Shown here piece by piece: positions 8,425 to 16,703 of a stretch of 50,399 nucleotides of DNA. This DNA is from Bacteroidales bacterium (GTDB lineage: Bacteria > Bacteroidota > Bacteroidia > Bacteroidales > UBA932): positions 1 to 50,399 of the forward strand of contig JAQVRQ010000007.1 in assembly GCA_028700975.1 (NCBI GenBank), read 5' to 3'. Position numbers and translations under genes: made by a program. The first letter of the stretch is position 1, and each line of letters begins with the position of its first letter. The notes under the pieces were generated by a model. It was not told the DNA's origin, ran no database searches, and saw only the letters and a list, made by a program, of their open reading frames with translations.

Positions 8425-9687
8425 TTATTGTGATTCTTTATAACGTTTGCTTAATTGCTTAATTATACGGGATATAACGCTTTCAATTGAAGCATCTGGT
8501 TCTATAATATTATAACCTCCCCAAAAATTCTCGTCAGTAAAATCTTGAACTTTAGCAGACATAATATCTCTTGACTTTATTCTGCTTTGATTCTCAATTC
8601 TCCTTTGGCGATCAGAAATTTCTGTTGATGCAAGCTCAGACATAACTGTGTAGTTGCTTTTAAACCATCTCTTATCCCACTTCGCGTTAAATTTTACTTC
8701 TGTCCTTGAGTAATCAAAATGCCATATTCCATTTATTTCTTTATAATTAACCAAGTAAGCCGCTGAAACAACTTCCATTTTTAGATTTGAAGGTTTCTTT
8801 TTTATGAAGAATGTGTTTGCTCTTGGATTATCTTCAACATTCATATTAAATTCTATTCTGGCAATAGCCATAGATTCAGATTCTATATATGCTCTTCCTC
8901 TAAACAGAATGTCAGAAATAAATGGTTTCTGATTAAATTCAACAACATAAAAATATCTGTTATCAATGGTTACCGGTGTGGATAATTTAAAGTCGTAATA
9001 CTCTTTCATAATTATAGGTTCAACACCAAGAAAAGGATCTCCAGCAACATCAATCTCCAATGCTGAATGTGGACCGCCTTGGAATTTTACTAATAGAGTA
9101 TCAATTCTGTTTGAATCATAATTTCCTCTTGCTTTGTAAATTCCTATTTGATCCATTCTATAACTACCATAACCTGATTTGTTAATGTCAAGAACGGCCT
9201 CATTTATAGACACATAAGCATTTCCTTTTTTTATCATCTCTCTATAAAATCCTGTAATTTGCTTAGAGTCAACGTGGTAGTTTCTGTCAATTCTGTTTAA
9301 GGCCATAATCATTAACTCTGTAGCATCCTGTGGCCTGATTGTTATTGGCTTTAGATTAATATCTGATGGGCTTAATGTTATGTTAACCTTTTGGTTTAAA
9401 CCAGGTGTGATAATAATTCTCTGGGTTTTGTATCCCAAGTAAGATATGAGTAATGTATCTGCCTTGAGAATTGTTGGAACCTTAAGTACAAAATTACCTT
9501 CAGAGTTGGTAACATTGCTTATATTCGTAGATATCAATTGTATTGAAGCGTAGCTCAATTGTCTTTTGCTGGAGGCGTCCAGCACTTTGCCCGTTATGGA
9601 GTAAAACTCCTGAGCACTCACAACATTGAAACTAAATATCAACATTATGATCATCAGTCTGTAAAATGCCTTCATAATATGTTTCAT
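8425..9687 (-). CDS. Secreted protein with N-terminal carboxypeptidase-regulatory-like domain
   Basis: Residues 1-25 form a Sec signal peptide (MKAFYRLMIIMLIFSFNVVSAQ; the ATG four codons in would also serve). Residues 29-115 are a CarboxypepD_reg-like beta-sandwich: SITGKVLDASSKRQLSYASI, then SEGNFVLKVP and ISYLGYKTQRI. This module is common at the N-terminus of Bacteroidota outer-membrane and periplasmic proteins. Residues 120-420 are rich in beta strands and aromatic residues; I do not recognise a catalytic motif. There is no TonB plug or C-terminal barrel signature, so this is not a TonB-dependent transporter. It is the first gene of the minus-strand run with rarA and the NagB/PIG-L fusion. 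A periplasmic or surface role is inferred; the function is unknown. Confidence 0.75.
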   Translation of the reverse strand: MKHIMKAFYRLMIIMLIFSFNVVSAQEFYSITGKVLDASSKRQLSYASIQLISTNISNVTNSEGNFVLKVPTILKADTLLISYLGYKTQRIIITPGLNQKVNITLSPSDINLKPITIRPQDATELMIMALNRIDRNYHVDSKQITGFYREMIKKGNAYVSINEAVLDINKSGYGSYRMDQIGIYKARGNYDSNRIDTLLVKFQGGPHSALEIDVAGDPFLGVEPIIMKEYYDFKLSTPVTIDNRYFYVVEFNQKPFISDILFRGRAYIESESMAIARIEFNMNVEDNPRANTFFIKKKPSNLKMEVVSAAYLVNYKEINGIWHFDYSRTEVKFNAKWDKRWFKSNYTVMSELASTEISDRQRRIENQSRIKSRDIMSAKVQDFTDENFWGGYNIIEPDASIESVISRIIKQLSKRYKESQ

Positions 9688-9703
9688 TTAAATGTTTCTT
9701 TCA

Positions 9704-9711
9704 CGAATTTA
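9704..9711 (-). promoter_or_regulatory. Possible -7 promoter element (TAAATTCG) for the minus-strand operon
   Basis: A one-base variant (TTCG for TTTG) of the TAnnTTTG element lies 16 bases upstream of the ATG at 9687. The same TAAATTCG occurs upstream of the CDF transporter gene (32857-32864), which supports it as a real variant. Confidence 0.4.
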
Positions 9712-9721
9712 CGAAAAACCT

Positions 9722-9729
9722 TAATTTCG
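9722..9729 (+). promoter_or_regulatory. Possible -7 promoter element (TAATTTCG) for rlmD
   Basis: A TAnnTTYG-type element lies 19 bases before the rlmD start in the divergent region, back-to-back with the minus-strand candidate at 9704-9711. It is one base off the consensus, so support is moderate. Confidence 0.4.
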
Positions 9730-9748
9730 CACCATATAATAACAAACT

Positions 9749-11152
9749 ATGAAGAAAAAAGTTAGAGAGATTTTAGAGGGAGTTGTAATAGAATCAGTTG
9801 CAGCAGAGGGACGTTCAATAGCAAAAGTTAACGGTAAAGTTTTATTTGTTCCTTTTGCAATACCAGGTGATATTGCTGATATTGAAATCCACAGAAAGAA
9901 AAGTGGATGGATGGAGGGTGTTATTAAAAAGATTATTACTCCATCACCAGACAGAATTGAACCTTTCTGTAGTCACTACGGAGTTTGTGGCGGGTGTAAA
10001 TGGCAACCCCTTCCCTACCCCCTTCAGTTGAAGTACAAGCAACAACAGGTGGAGGATCAATTAAAACGAATTGGCGGATTGTCTTTGCCAGATGTTTTGC
10101 CAATAATGGGATCTGAAAACACTATTGAATATCGAAATAAACTTGAATTTACCTTTTCAAACAAAAGATGGGTAAACTCACTTTCTGAAGCTGAAAATCT
10201 ATCAGAAATTGAGCGGTATGGAGTTGGTTTTCATATTGCAGGAATGTTTGATAAGGTCTTGGACATTACAAAGTGCTATCTTCAGAAAGAGCCGTCTAAT
10301 GATCTTAGAAATTACATTAAAGATTTCGCTATTGATAATAACTATTCATTTTTTGACCTTAGAGAGCAGAAAGGGCTTCTGAGAACTCTGATAATTAGAA
10401 CCTCTTCAATTGGAGAAGTGATGGTGATTCAAGTTTTTTCACATTATGATAAAGATAAGATTAATAGGTTGATGTCGTCTATTATCTCAACATTTCCTCA
10501 AATTACATCACTCAATTACGTAATCAATGAAAAACGTAATGATACAATAAGTGATCTAGAAGTTGTTAACTATCACGGACGCGATTGTATATTTGAGGAG
10601 ATGGAGGGTCTGCGATTCAGGATTGGGCCGAAATCATTTTATCAAACCAATAGTCAACAAGCTTATAGATTGTACTCTGTTGTTAGAGAGTTTGCTTCTC
10701 TAACTGGAAACGAGATTTTATATGACCTCTACACTGGAACAGGTACTATAGCGCTTTTTCTAGCCTCGCAAGTGTCTAAGGTAGTGGGTGTTGAATATGT
10801 GCCTGAAGCAATTGAAGATGCAAAGATTAATGCGTCATTAAACAATATTTCGAACTCAGTTTTTTATGCAGGAGATATGAAAGATGTTATATCTGATAGC
10901 TTTATTGAAATTAACGGTAAGCCGGATGTAATTGTATTGGATCCTCCAAGAGCTGGGGTACATCCAGATGTAATTAATGTGATAGTTAAGGTAAGGCCCT
11001 CTAAAATCATATACGTCAGTTGCAACCCTGCTACCCAAGCAAGAGATATTTCGTTTATGAAAGATAGTTATACTGTCAAAAAAGTACAGCCGGTTGATAT
11101 GTTCCCTCATACACATCATTTAGAAAATGTAGTTTTACTTGAGCTAATATAG
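9749..11152 (+). CDS. rlmD: 23S rRNA (uracil-5-)-methyltransferase, RlmD/TrmA family
   Basis: This is an SAM-dependent 5-methyluridine methyltransferase. A TRAM RNA-binding domain covers residues 1-65. Four cysteines at 74, 80, 83 and 176 (CSHYGVCGGCKWQ and ITKCYLQ) match the 4Fe-4S ligands of RlmD/RumA enzymes. The Rossmann methyltransferase domain has YDLYTGTGTIALFLA (SAM binding), VLDPPRAGVHP, and the catalytic cysteine in YVSCNPATQARD. The C-terminal catalytic glutamate lies in HHLENV. The length of 467 residues is normal. The Fe-S motif favours an RlmD-type enzyme over TrmA. In Bacteroidota the exact target uridine (U1939, U747 or tRNA U54) is not always the E. coli one, so target specificity is inferred. 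Confidence 0.88.
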   Translation: MKKKVREILEGVVIESVAAEGRSIAKVNGKVLFVPFAIPGDIADIEIHRKKSGWMEGVIKKIITPSPDRIEPFCSHYGVCGGCKWQPLPYPLQLKYKQQQVEDQLKRIGGLSLPDVLPIMGSENTIEYRNKLEFTFSNKRWVNSLSEAENLSEIERYGVGFHIAGMFDKVLDITKCYLQKEPSNDLRNYIKDFAIDNNYSFFDLREQKGLLRTLIIRTSSIGEVMVIQVFSHYDKDKINRLMSSIISTFPQITSLNYVINEKRNDTISDLEVVNYHGRDCIFEEMEGLRFRIGPKSFYQTNSQQAYRLYSVVREFASLTGNEILYDLYTGTGTIALFLASQVSKVVGVEYVPEAIEDAKINASLNNISNSVFYAGDMKDVISDSFIEINGKPDVIVLDPPRAGVHPDVINVIVKVRPSKIIYVSCNPATQARDISFMKDSYTVKKVQPVDMFPHTHHLENVVLLELI

Positions 11153-11193
11153 ATGAACTGAAAGGTTTGGATATTTATGTATCTCTTCCTCAT

Positions 11194-11226
11194 AATTTAT
11201 AAGATTGCAAATGTCCGTTATAAATT
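11194..11226 (+). repeat. AT-only inverted repeat after rlmD (possible weak terminator)
   Basis: AATTTATAA and TTATAAATT, nine bases each, flank a 15-base loop 41 bases after the rlmD stop, followed by TTAATAG. The stem is entirely A-T, so it would be weak. The rest of the roughly 254-base gap up to mnmE is AT-rich, and I see no gene, tRNA or clear promoter in it. Confidence 0.3.
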
Positions 11227-11406
11227 TTAATAGTATTTAAGCTTAAGTGATAGATTGATAAATTAATAGATATACCATATAAAGCTTTACTTAATAATAA
11301 TCTAAAGCTAGTGAATCCTGATTAGTTGATTTTGTAAAGAATAACAATTTGAGTAGTTTTAGAAAAAATAAGAGATAAACAAGATTCTTAAATAAATGAA
11401 TGTTTA

Positions 11407-12840
11407 ATGAAAATAAGTAATTCTAAAAGAAATGATACTATATGTGCAATTGCTACGCCGGGTGGTAGTTCTGCTATATCGGTAATACGAGTTAGCGGTG
11501 AGAATTCAGTAGATATTGTAAATAAAATATTCAACCCATTTAAAGGCCCCTCCTTTAAGAATGGCAGTCAAAGAAAAATGAGATTTGGAGCAATTTATAA
11601 TGAAAATAATCTAGTTGATGAGGTTCTTGCCGTATCTTTTTTTGCTCCAGCATCATACACAGGTGAAAATTCTGTAGAGATTTATTGTCATGGATCCCAA
11701 TTTATAAGAAAAGAGATTATGATGCTCCTTTTTGTAAATGGTGCACGACAGGCAGATCCTGGAGAGTTTTCCTTGAGAGCCTATCTTAATGGTAAAATGG
11801 ATTTGTCACAAGCAGAGGCCGTTGCAGATCTTATTTCATCTGAAACTTTAGCTTCACATAGAGTTGCTATTAACCAAATGAAAGGTGGCTTTTCAAAAGA
11901 GCTTTCTCAGATGAGAGCTTCTTTACTTAATTTGGTGTCATTAATGGAATTAGAGCTAGATTTTAGTGAAGAAGATGTTCAGTTTGCAGATAGGGCACAT
12001 TTGAAAACATTACTAAGTGAAGTTAAAACTCATCTTGAAAATCTTATTGATTCATTTGCTTTAGGTAATGTTATAAAAAATGGTGTGCCAGTGGCAATTG
12101 TAGGCGCAACAAATACTGGCAAAAGTACTTTGCTTAATTCAATTCTTGGAGAAGATAGGGCCATTGTATCAGATATTCACGGTACAACCCGAGATTTTAT
12201 TGAAGATATTGTAAATATTAACGGAACAGCATTTAGGTTTATAGATACTGCTGGGATTCGAAATACAGACGAGAAGATTGAAGTTCTTGGTATTGAAAGA
12301 ACTTTTGAGAAGATCAAAAAGGCTACAGTTATTGTATTAATGCTAGATGCGGAAAGACCTGAAGGTTTTTCAGATAGTATTGAGAGAATAGCCAAGTCAA
12401 TTTCCCCTACCTCCCAATCTTTAATCATCGTAATTAATAAAGCTGACTTATATAATTATGGAGACTCTTTAACTGACCTAACCAAGCTAGTAGAAAGTTA
12501 TACTTTAAATAAAGATTTAAAACCTGTTGCTATTTTGCCACTTTCAGCCAAAAGCCAGGTAGGGATATCAGATCTTAAGCTACATATTGCAGCATCCGGT
12601 GAAATTTCCAATATACCTACTGATACAATACTTGTCACAAATGTAAGACATCACCAAGCATTAATTCTAGCACTTGACGCTATAGTAAGAGTTGAAGATG
12701 GTTTGTTAAATAACTCTCCTACCGACTTATTAACTCAAGATATAAGAGAAGCCATCATACATCTTGGAGAAATAGTTGGAGAGATTAATACAGAAGAGAT
12801 TCTTGGGAATATTTTCAGTAAATTTTGTATCGGGAAATAA
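11407..12840 (+). CDS. mnmE: tRNA modification GTPase MnmE (TrmE)
   Basis: With MnmG, this GTPase installs the aminomethyl or carboxymethylaminomethyl group on the wobble uridine (U34) of tRNAs. An N-terminal formyl-THF-binding dimerisation domain covers residues 1-120 (TICAIATPGG near the start). Helical segments are interrupted by the G domain. G1 is GATNTGKS (233-240), G2 is GTTRD (259-263), G3 is DTAG (280-283) and G4 is NKAD. The C-terminus is FCIGK, containing the conserved C-(I/L/V)-G-K motif with the catalytic cysteine. The length of 477 residues is slightly above the usual 450-460. The first glycine-rich loop reads ATNT where most homologues have KPNV, but the essential GKS is kept. 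Confidence 0.96.
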   Translation: MKISNSKRNDTICAIATPGGSSAISVIRVSGENSVDIVNKIFNPFKGPSFKNGSQRKMRFGAIYNENNLVDEVLAVSFFAPASYTGENSVEIYCHGSQFIRKEIMMLLFVNGARQADPGEFSLRAYLNGKMDLSQAEAVADLISSETLASHRVAINQMKGGFSKELSQMRASLLNLVSLMELELDFSEEDVQFADRAHLKTLLSEVKTHLENLIDSFALGNVIKNGVPVAIVGATNTGKSTLLNSILGEDRAIVSDIHGTTRDFIEDIVNINGTAFRFIDTAGIRNTDEKIEVLGIERTFEKIKKATVIVLMLDAERPEGFSDSIERIAKSISPTSQSLIIVINKADLYNYGDSLTDLTKLVESYTLNKDLKPVAILPLSAKSQVGISDLKLHIAASGEISNIPTDTILVTNVRHHQALILALDAIVRVEDGLLNNSPTDLLTQDIREAIIHLGEIVGEINTEEILGNIFSKFCIGK

Positions 12841-12877
12841 AAGTTAAATTTGAGATGTTATAATATAAGGATCTAAT

Positions 12878-14293
12878 ATGGAAATATTTTTGTTTTTGTT
12901 GATGGGCCTCCTTTTAGGTAGCGCGATAGGTTGGTTTGCGGGAAGGGGGTCTGCTCTAAAGCACTCTTCAATCAAGAATGATGAATTACTTGAAAGGTGT
13001 AATAACCTTGAAAAGGAACTTGCATCAGCGAAGATGGAGAGCGTCGTTAGGCTTGACACTGCCGAAAAAATGTTGGCGGAAAAGAACCTTGATTTATTAA
13101 ATCTAAGGGAAGAACTTAAGTTTCTAACAGATAAACTGAATACTGTCAATGAAAAGGCTGCAATGTCTTTTGCTGATAACGTTGCTCTAAACGAGAAGCT
13201 CAAAACGCAAAAAGCTGATATGGAGGAGTTAGCTAAGAGGTTTAATCTTGAGTTTGAAAATATTGCAAACAAAATACTAGAATCAAAAAGTGTAAAGTTC
13301 ACTGAATTAAATAAGAGTAATTTGAAAGATATTTTGGAGCCTTTAGGGAAAAATATTGACGAGTTCAAAACAAAAGTTTCCGAAGTTTACGATAAGGAGT
13401 CTAAAGAGAGATTTTCACTTGGAGAAAAGGTAAAGGAGCTAGCCCAGTTAAATCAAACAATAAGTGAAGAGGCAAGAAATCTAACAAAAGCTCTAAAAGG
13501 TGAATCAAAAACACAAGGACGATGGGGAGAGATGATACTTGAAAAGATACTTGAAATGTCTGGTTTGAGAAAGGGAGAGGAGTATACAATGGAGGAGCAA
13601 CTAACAGATAATAATGGGAATGCATTAAGATCTGACAATATGGAGAAAAAAATGAGGCCTGATGCTATTGTTAAGTACCCGGACAACAGGAATGTCATTA
13701 TTGACTCTAAAGTCTCTTTAAATGCATATTTAAGGTATGTGGAGGCAAATGATCCCAATGATCAAAAAAGAGAACTTGATGCCCATATTTTGGCTATTAA
13801 AAACCATATAATGGCACTAAGTAGCAAAGGATATGATGATTATCATAAATCGCTTGATTTTGTAATGATGTTTATACCTAGTGAGCCAGCTTATATCGCT
13901 GCCCTTCAGGGAGATTCTGAGTTATGGAGCTTCGCTTATGAGAAAAGAATACTTATAATGAGCCCAACTAACTTAATAACTTCCCTTAAACTTATAGTTG
14001 ATTTATGGAAAAGAGAGTATCAGAATAGAAATGCTCTTGCAATAGCAGATAGAGGTGCCAAATTATACGATAAATTTGTTGGTTTTATTGAAAATCTTAA
14101 AGATGTAGGGAGTTCAATTGATAAAGCAAGGGATAAATATGAAGAGGCTTATAAACAATTGACCTCTGGAAAAGACAATCTTGTTTTGCAAACTGAGAAA
14201 TTAAAAAAACTAGGTTTAAAAACGAAGAAAGAGCTAAAACTAGAGATTATTGAAGATATTCCGGATGAGTCAGAAGATAATCAGAATGGATAA
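12878..14293 (+). CDS. rmuC: DNA recombination protein RmuC
   Basis: This is a membrane-anchored coiled-coil protein with a restriction-endonuclease-like core, linked in E. coli to limiting inversions at short inverted repeats. Residues 1-21 are an N-terminal transmembrane helix (MEIFLFLLMGLLLGSAIGWF). Residues about 30-130 are a charged heptad-rich coiled coil. The RmuC core contains QGRWGEMILEKILEMSGL, then RPDAIVKYPD, VIIDSKVSLNAYLRY and FVMMFIPSEPAY. The Asp and Lys of IDSK are the likely nuclease-fold residues. The length of 471 residues is typical. It follows mnmE by 37 bases, and its last 13 bases overlap the end of the convergent TamA-like gene. Confidence 0.93.
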   Translation: MEIFLFLLMGLLLGSAIGWFAGRGSALKHSSIKNDELLERCNNLEKELASAKMESVVRLDTAEKMLAEKNLDLLNLREELKFLTDKLNTVNEKAAMSFADNVALNEKLKTQKADMEELAKRFNLEFENIANKILESKSVKFTELNKSNLKDILEPLGKNIDEFKTKVSEVYDKESKERFSLGEKVKELAQLNQTISEEARNLTKALKGESKTQGRWGEMILEKILEMSGLRKGEEYTMEEQLTDNNGNALRSDNMEKKMRPDAIVKYPDNRNVIIDSKVSLNAYLRYVEANDPNDQKRELDAHILAIKNHIMALSSKGYDDYHKSLDFVMMFIPSEPAYIAALQGDSELWSFAYEKRILIMSPTNLITSLKLIVDLWKREYQNRNALAIADRGAKLYDKFVGFIENLKDVGSSIDKARDKYEEAYKQLTSGKDNLVLQTEKLKKLGLKTKKELKLEIIEDIPDESEDNQNG

Positions 14294-16554
14294 CCTACAC
14301 CAAATTGCAGACTGTAAGTGTCATTCTGGAACCAGTTGAAAGGTTTTATCCAACTTCTTTTAACCGGATCATAGGCAACCATACCTAAATCAAGACGAAG
14401 TATTACAAAATCAAGATTAAGTCTAGCTCCAAATCCCCAGTTGAAGGCTATACTTTTATAGAAATCATTAAATCTAAATCTGCCCTCTTCTCTACCCTGT
14501 TCTGATTTTATCGTCCATATGTTTCCTAAATCTGCAAATAGAGCTCCCTCTAGCTTCCAAAACATCAAGAATCTGAATTCGGCATTGAGTTCAAGCTTTA
14601 AATCTCCTGTTTGGTTTGGTATTGAAAAGGTTGTGTCTACAGGTGCGGATCCGGGTCCTACGGATCTTGCCTGCCAGCCTCTTAAGCTGTTGGCTCCTCC
14701 TGCATAAAAGAGTTTTTCAAATGGAAGGGATTTTGAATTCCCGTATGACACTCCTACTCCTCCATTAAACCGTGCTGCAAATGCATTCTTTTCATCTATT
14801 CTCCAGGTTCTAGAAAGTGTTAAATCTGTTCTAAAGTACTGAGAGTAAGGAGTATTCCAGATGGTTTTTGCACCAGTAGAGTCTATTGGCATTTTTGAGT
14901 TAAATAGACTTAACAGGTTCCCTGAAATATCATTGATCCACCTAATATAAAAGTATGAGTTTTTTGGATATGGTGATGAATCAGTTGTATAATATAAAGT
15001 TGCTCCGGCTCCCATATCAAAGTGATTCATATAAGAGTTCCTCAAAAATGGATCGGTTAGACTCTCATAGAATGTTTCAGACATATTGTTAAGCTTGACG
15101 ATGCTTAGCTGGATAGGATTAATGCGATAATACATTCTCCCATTATTCCAGTTATAACCATAGTTTAAAGATATTAGATTCCTTGTAAATTCAGGTCTGT
15201 TTTGATAATTGTAACTTAAATTAATATCTGTTCTAGGAACTGAGTATTTGAAAATTCTATCTGGGAGAAGTAAAAAATTTGGAGTTGAAATTCCTGCAGA
15301 AACACCTAATTCAGTAGATTTAACAGGGTCGTTTATCTTAAACTGAAAGTTTCCCATAAAGCCAAGATTCAACCACTCTCCCCCTTTAAAAATATTTTTA
15401 TGATAATATGAAATTGCAGGAGATATTCCTAGTAGACCATTTGAGTTACTTGACGCCTCAATATTAATCTTGTATCCTTGCATTTTTGATGGAGTGAGCC
15501 TAATTGTGGCATCAACTGTTGCTGAATCAATTCTATCACCCTTATTTACTGAAAGTTCGTCAAATTGAAGGTTCACGCCGGAAAATAGTCTGAGTGCCAG
15601 TAGTCTATCATATGTAGTGTTAACCCTCTTTTCTGAATAAAGGTCTCCAGGTCTGATCTGGTTCATTTTATATAAGACAGATGGATTTATAATTGTTCCA
15701 CCTTGATTAATAATTTCCACGCCATTAATAAGGGTAGTGTCACTTTCCTCACTTAAATAAGAGTTTGGATCTGTTGGGTCATAGGAAGAATAAATTTTTA
15801 CTCTATTAATTGAATACTTACTATGCTTTTTTGAATCCTCAGGTTTCTCATTTCTGGTGTAGTTTAAAATTCTAATAAGAAGAGTTGCAGAATCTTTGTG
15901 AATTAGAGTATCTGCTACAAAGAAGAAATAATTCTTGGAAAAATTATAATATCCAATATCTCTAAGTTTAGTAGTAATTCTTTCACTCTCTTCTTCGAGT
16001 TTTTTTTCCGATAGATAATCCCCTTTATGAATAATTGAAGAGGAACTATCTGATGATACAAATGAGTTGATAAACTCATCGGGGATATCATATTTAATAT
16101 CTGAAATTGGATATCTTTTTCCAGGATGCACAGTATATATCACAGAAGCTATTTTATTTTTAAGAGTAATGCTGTCTTTTACTTTACTATCGTAATATCC
16201 CAATGATTCAAGATAACTTTCAATATTATCGTTGCTTTTTTTTACTAGAGCACTATCAAATATTACCGGAGCTTGCCCCAGTCTTGTAACAAATCTATCC
16301 CATCCGCTACCAGTTCCGTCACTCCAGTTGTATATGTTCAAAAATGGATTCCATCCTAAGACGATGTCATTATTAGGTTTCTGTCGAATGTAAGACATAA
16401 GTTCAGACTCTTTAACTTTTGAACTTACGGGAATTATTACAGAATTTTTTTTAAGTCGATACTCTCCTTCTGGTACAACTTTTACGGTGCTACAAGAAGT
16501 CAAATGACTTATTGTCAGAACTAAAGTTATTATAGCTACAAGAGTTTTATTCAT
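14281..16554 (-). CDS. TamA-like Omp85 outer-membrane lipoprotein (TamL type)
   Basis: This is an Omp85-superfamily outer-membrane assembly or translocation factor. The N-terminus is a lipoprotein signal (about residues 1-20) with lipobox LTSC, unlike the non-lipidated BamA of proteobacteria. Residues about 130-350 contain POTRA-like beta-alpha-beta segments (HPGKRYPISDIKYDIP; LRDIGYYNFSKNYFFF; INQGGTIINPSVLYKMNQIRPGDLYSEKRV). From about 360 there is a beta-barrel with the Omp85 signature FYAGGANSLRGWQ, and the chain ends in aromatic YPF. The length of 757 residues fits the Bacteroidota lipoprotein variant called TamL. It ends in a 13-base convergent overlap with rmuC. The promoter candidate lies 20 bases upstream. 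The precise client proteins are unknown. Confidence 0.85.
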   Translation of the reverse strand: MNKTLVAIITLVLTISHLTSCSTVKVVPEGEYRLKKNSVIIPVSSKVKESELMSYIRQKPNNDIVLGWNPFLNIYNWSDGTGSGWDRFVTRLGQAPVIFDSALVKKSNDNIESYLESLGYYDSKVKDSITLKNKIASVIYTVHPGKRYPISDIKYDIPDEFINSFVSSDSSSSIIHKGDYLSEKKLEEESERITTKLRDIGYYNFSKNYFFFVADTLIHKDSATLLIRILNYTRNEKPEDSKKHSKYSINRVKIYSSYDPTDPNSYLSEESDTTLINGVEIINQGGTIINPSVLYKMNQIRPGDLYSEKRVNTTYDRLLALRLFSGVNLQFDELSVNKGDRIDSATVDATIRLTPSKMQGYKINIEASSNSNGLLGISPAISYYHKNIFKGGEWLNLGFMGNFQFKINDPVKSTELGVSAGISTPNFLLLPDRIFKYSVPRTDINLSYNYQNRPEFTRNLISLNYGYNWNNGRMYYRINPIQLSIVKLNNMSETFYESLTDPFLRNSYMNHFDMGAGATLYYTTDSSPYPKNSYFYIRWINDISGNLLSLFNSKMPIDSTGAKTIWNTPYSQYFRTDLTLSRTWRIDEKNAFAARFNGGVGVSYGNSKSLPFEKLFYAGGANSLRGWQARSVGPGSAPVDTTFSIPNQTGDLKLELNAEFRFLMFWKLEGALFADLGNIWTIKSEQGREEGRFRFNDFYKSIAFNWGFGARLNLDFVILRLDLGMVAYDPVKRSWIKPFNWFQNDTYSLQFGVGYPF

Positions 16555-16574
16555 CCTATGTTATCTATTTTATG

Positions 16575-16582
16575 CAAAAATA
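16575..16582 (-). promoter_or_regulatory. Bacteroidota-type -7 promoter element (TATTTTTG) for the TamA-like gene
   Basis: A perfect TAnnTTTG match on the minus strand lies 20 bases upstream of the ATG at 16554, in the divergent gap shared with the arginine decarboxylase gene. Confidence 0.55.
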
Positions 16583-16626
16583 ACTTAAATAATAAGTTTT
16601 CTACTGAGAAAAATATAAAAAAGGAA

Positions 16627-16635
16627 TATATTTGC
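16627..16635 (+). promoter_or_regulatory. Bacteroidota-type -7 promoter element (TATATTTGC) for the decarboxylase gene
   Basis: A perfect TAnnTTTG match lies about 70 bases before the start at 16704, giving a medium-length leader. No clear -33 TTTG is seen at the expected distance; TTTT at 16597-16600 is the nearest candidate. Confidence 0.5.
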
Positions 16636-16703
16636 AGTTAAACACAATCCAAGTTAGTTACATTAGGTAAAAATATTCAATTCAACTAAGTTACATTCAC
16701 ATA

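Noticed and set aside
9691-9700. Palindromic stretch near the rlmD divergent region (CATTTAAATG)
   Set aside because: It is a ten-base, mostly A-T palindrome next to a start codon; its flanks do not extend the symmetry, so chance is the simplest reading.
12844-13368. Minus-strand ORF of 174 codons
   Set aside because: It is antisense to rmuC and its Ser/Phe/Leu-rich composition is the reverse-frame shadow of a Lys/Glu/Asn-rich coiled coil.
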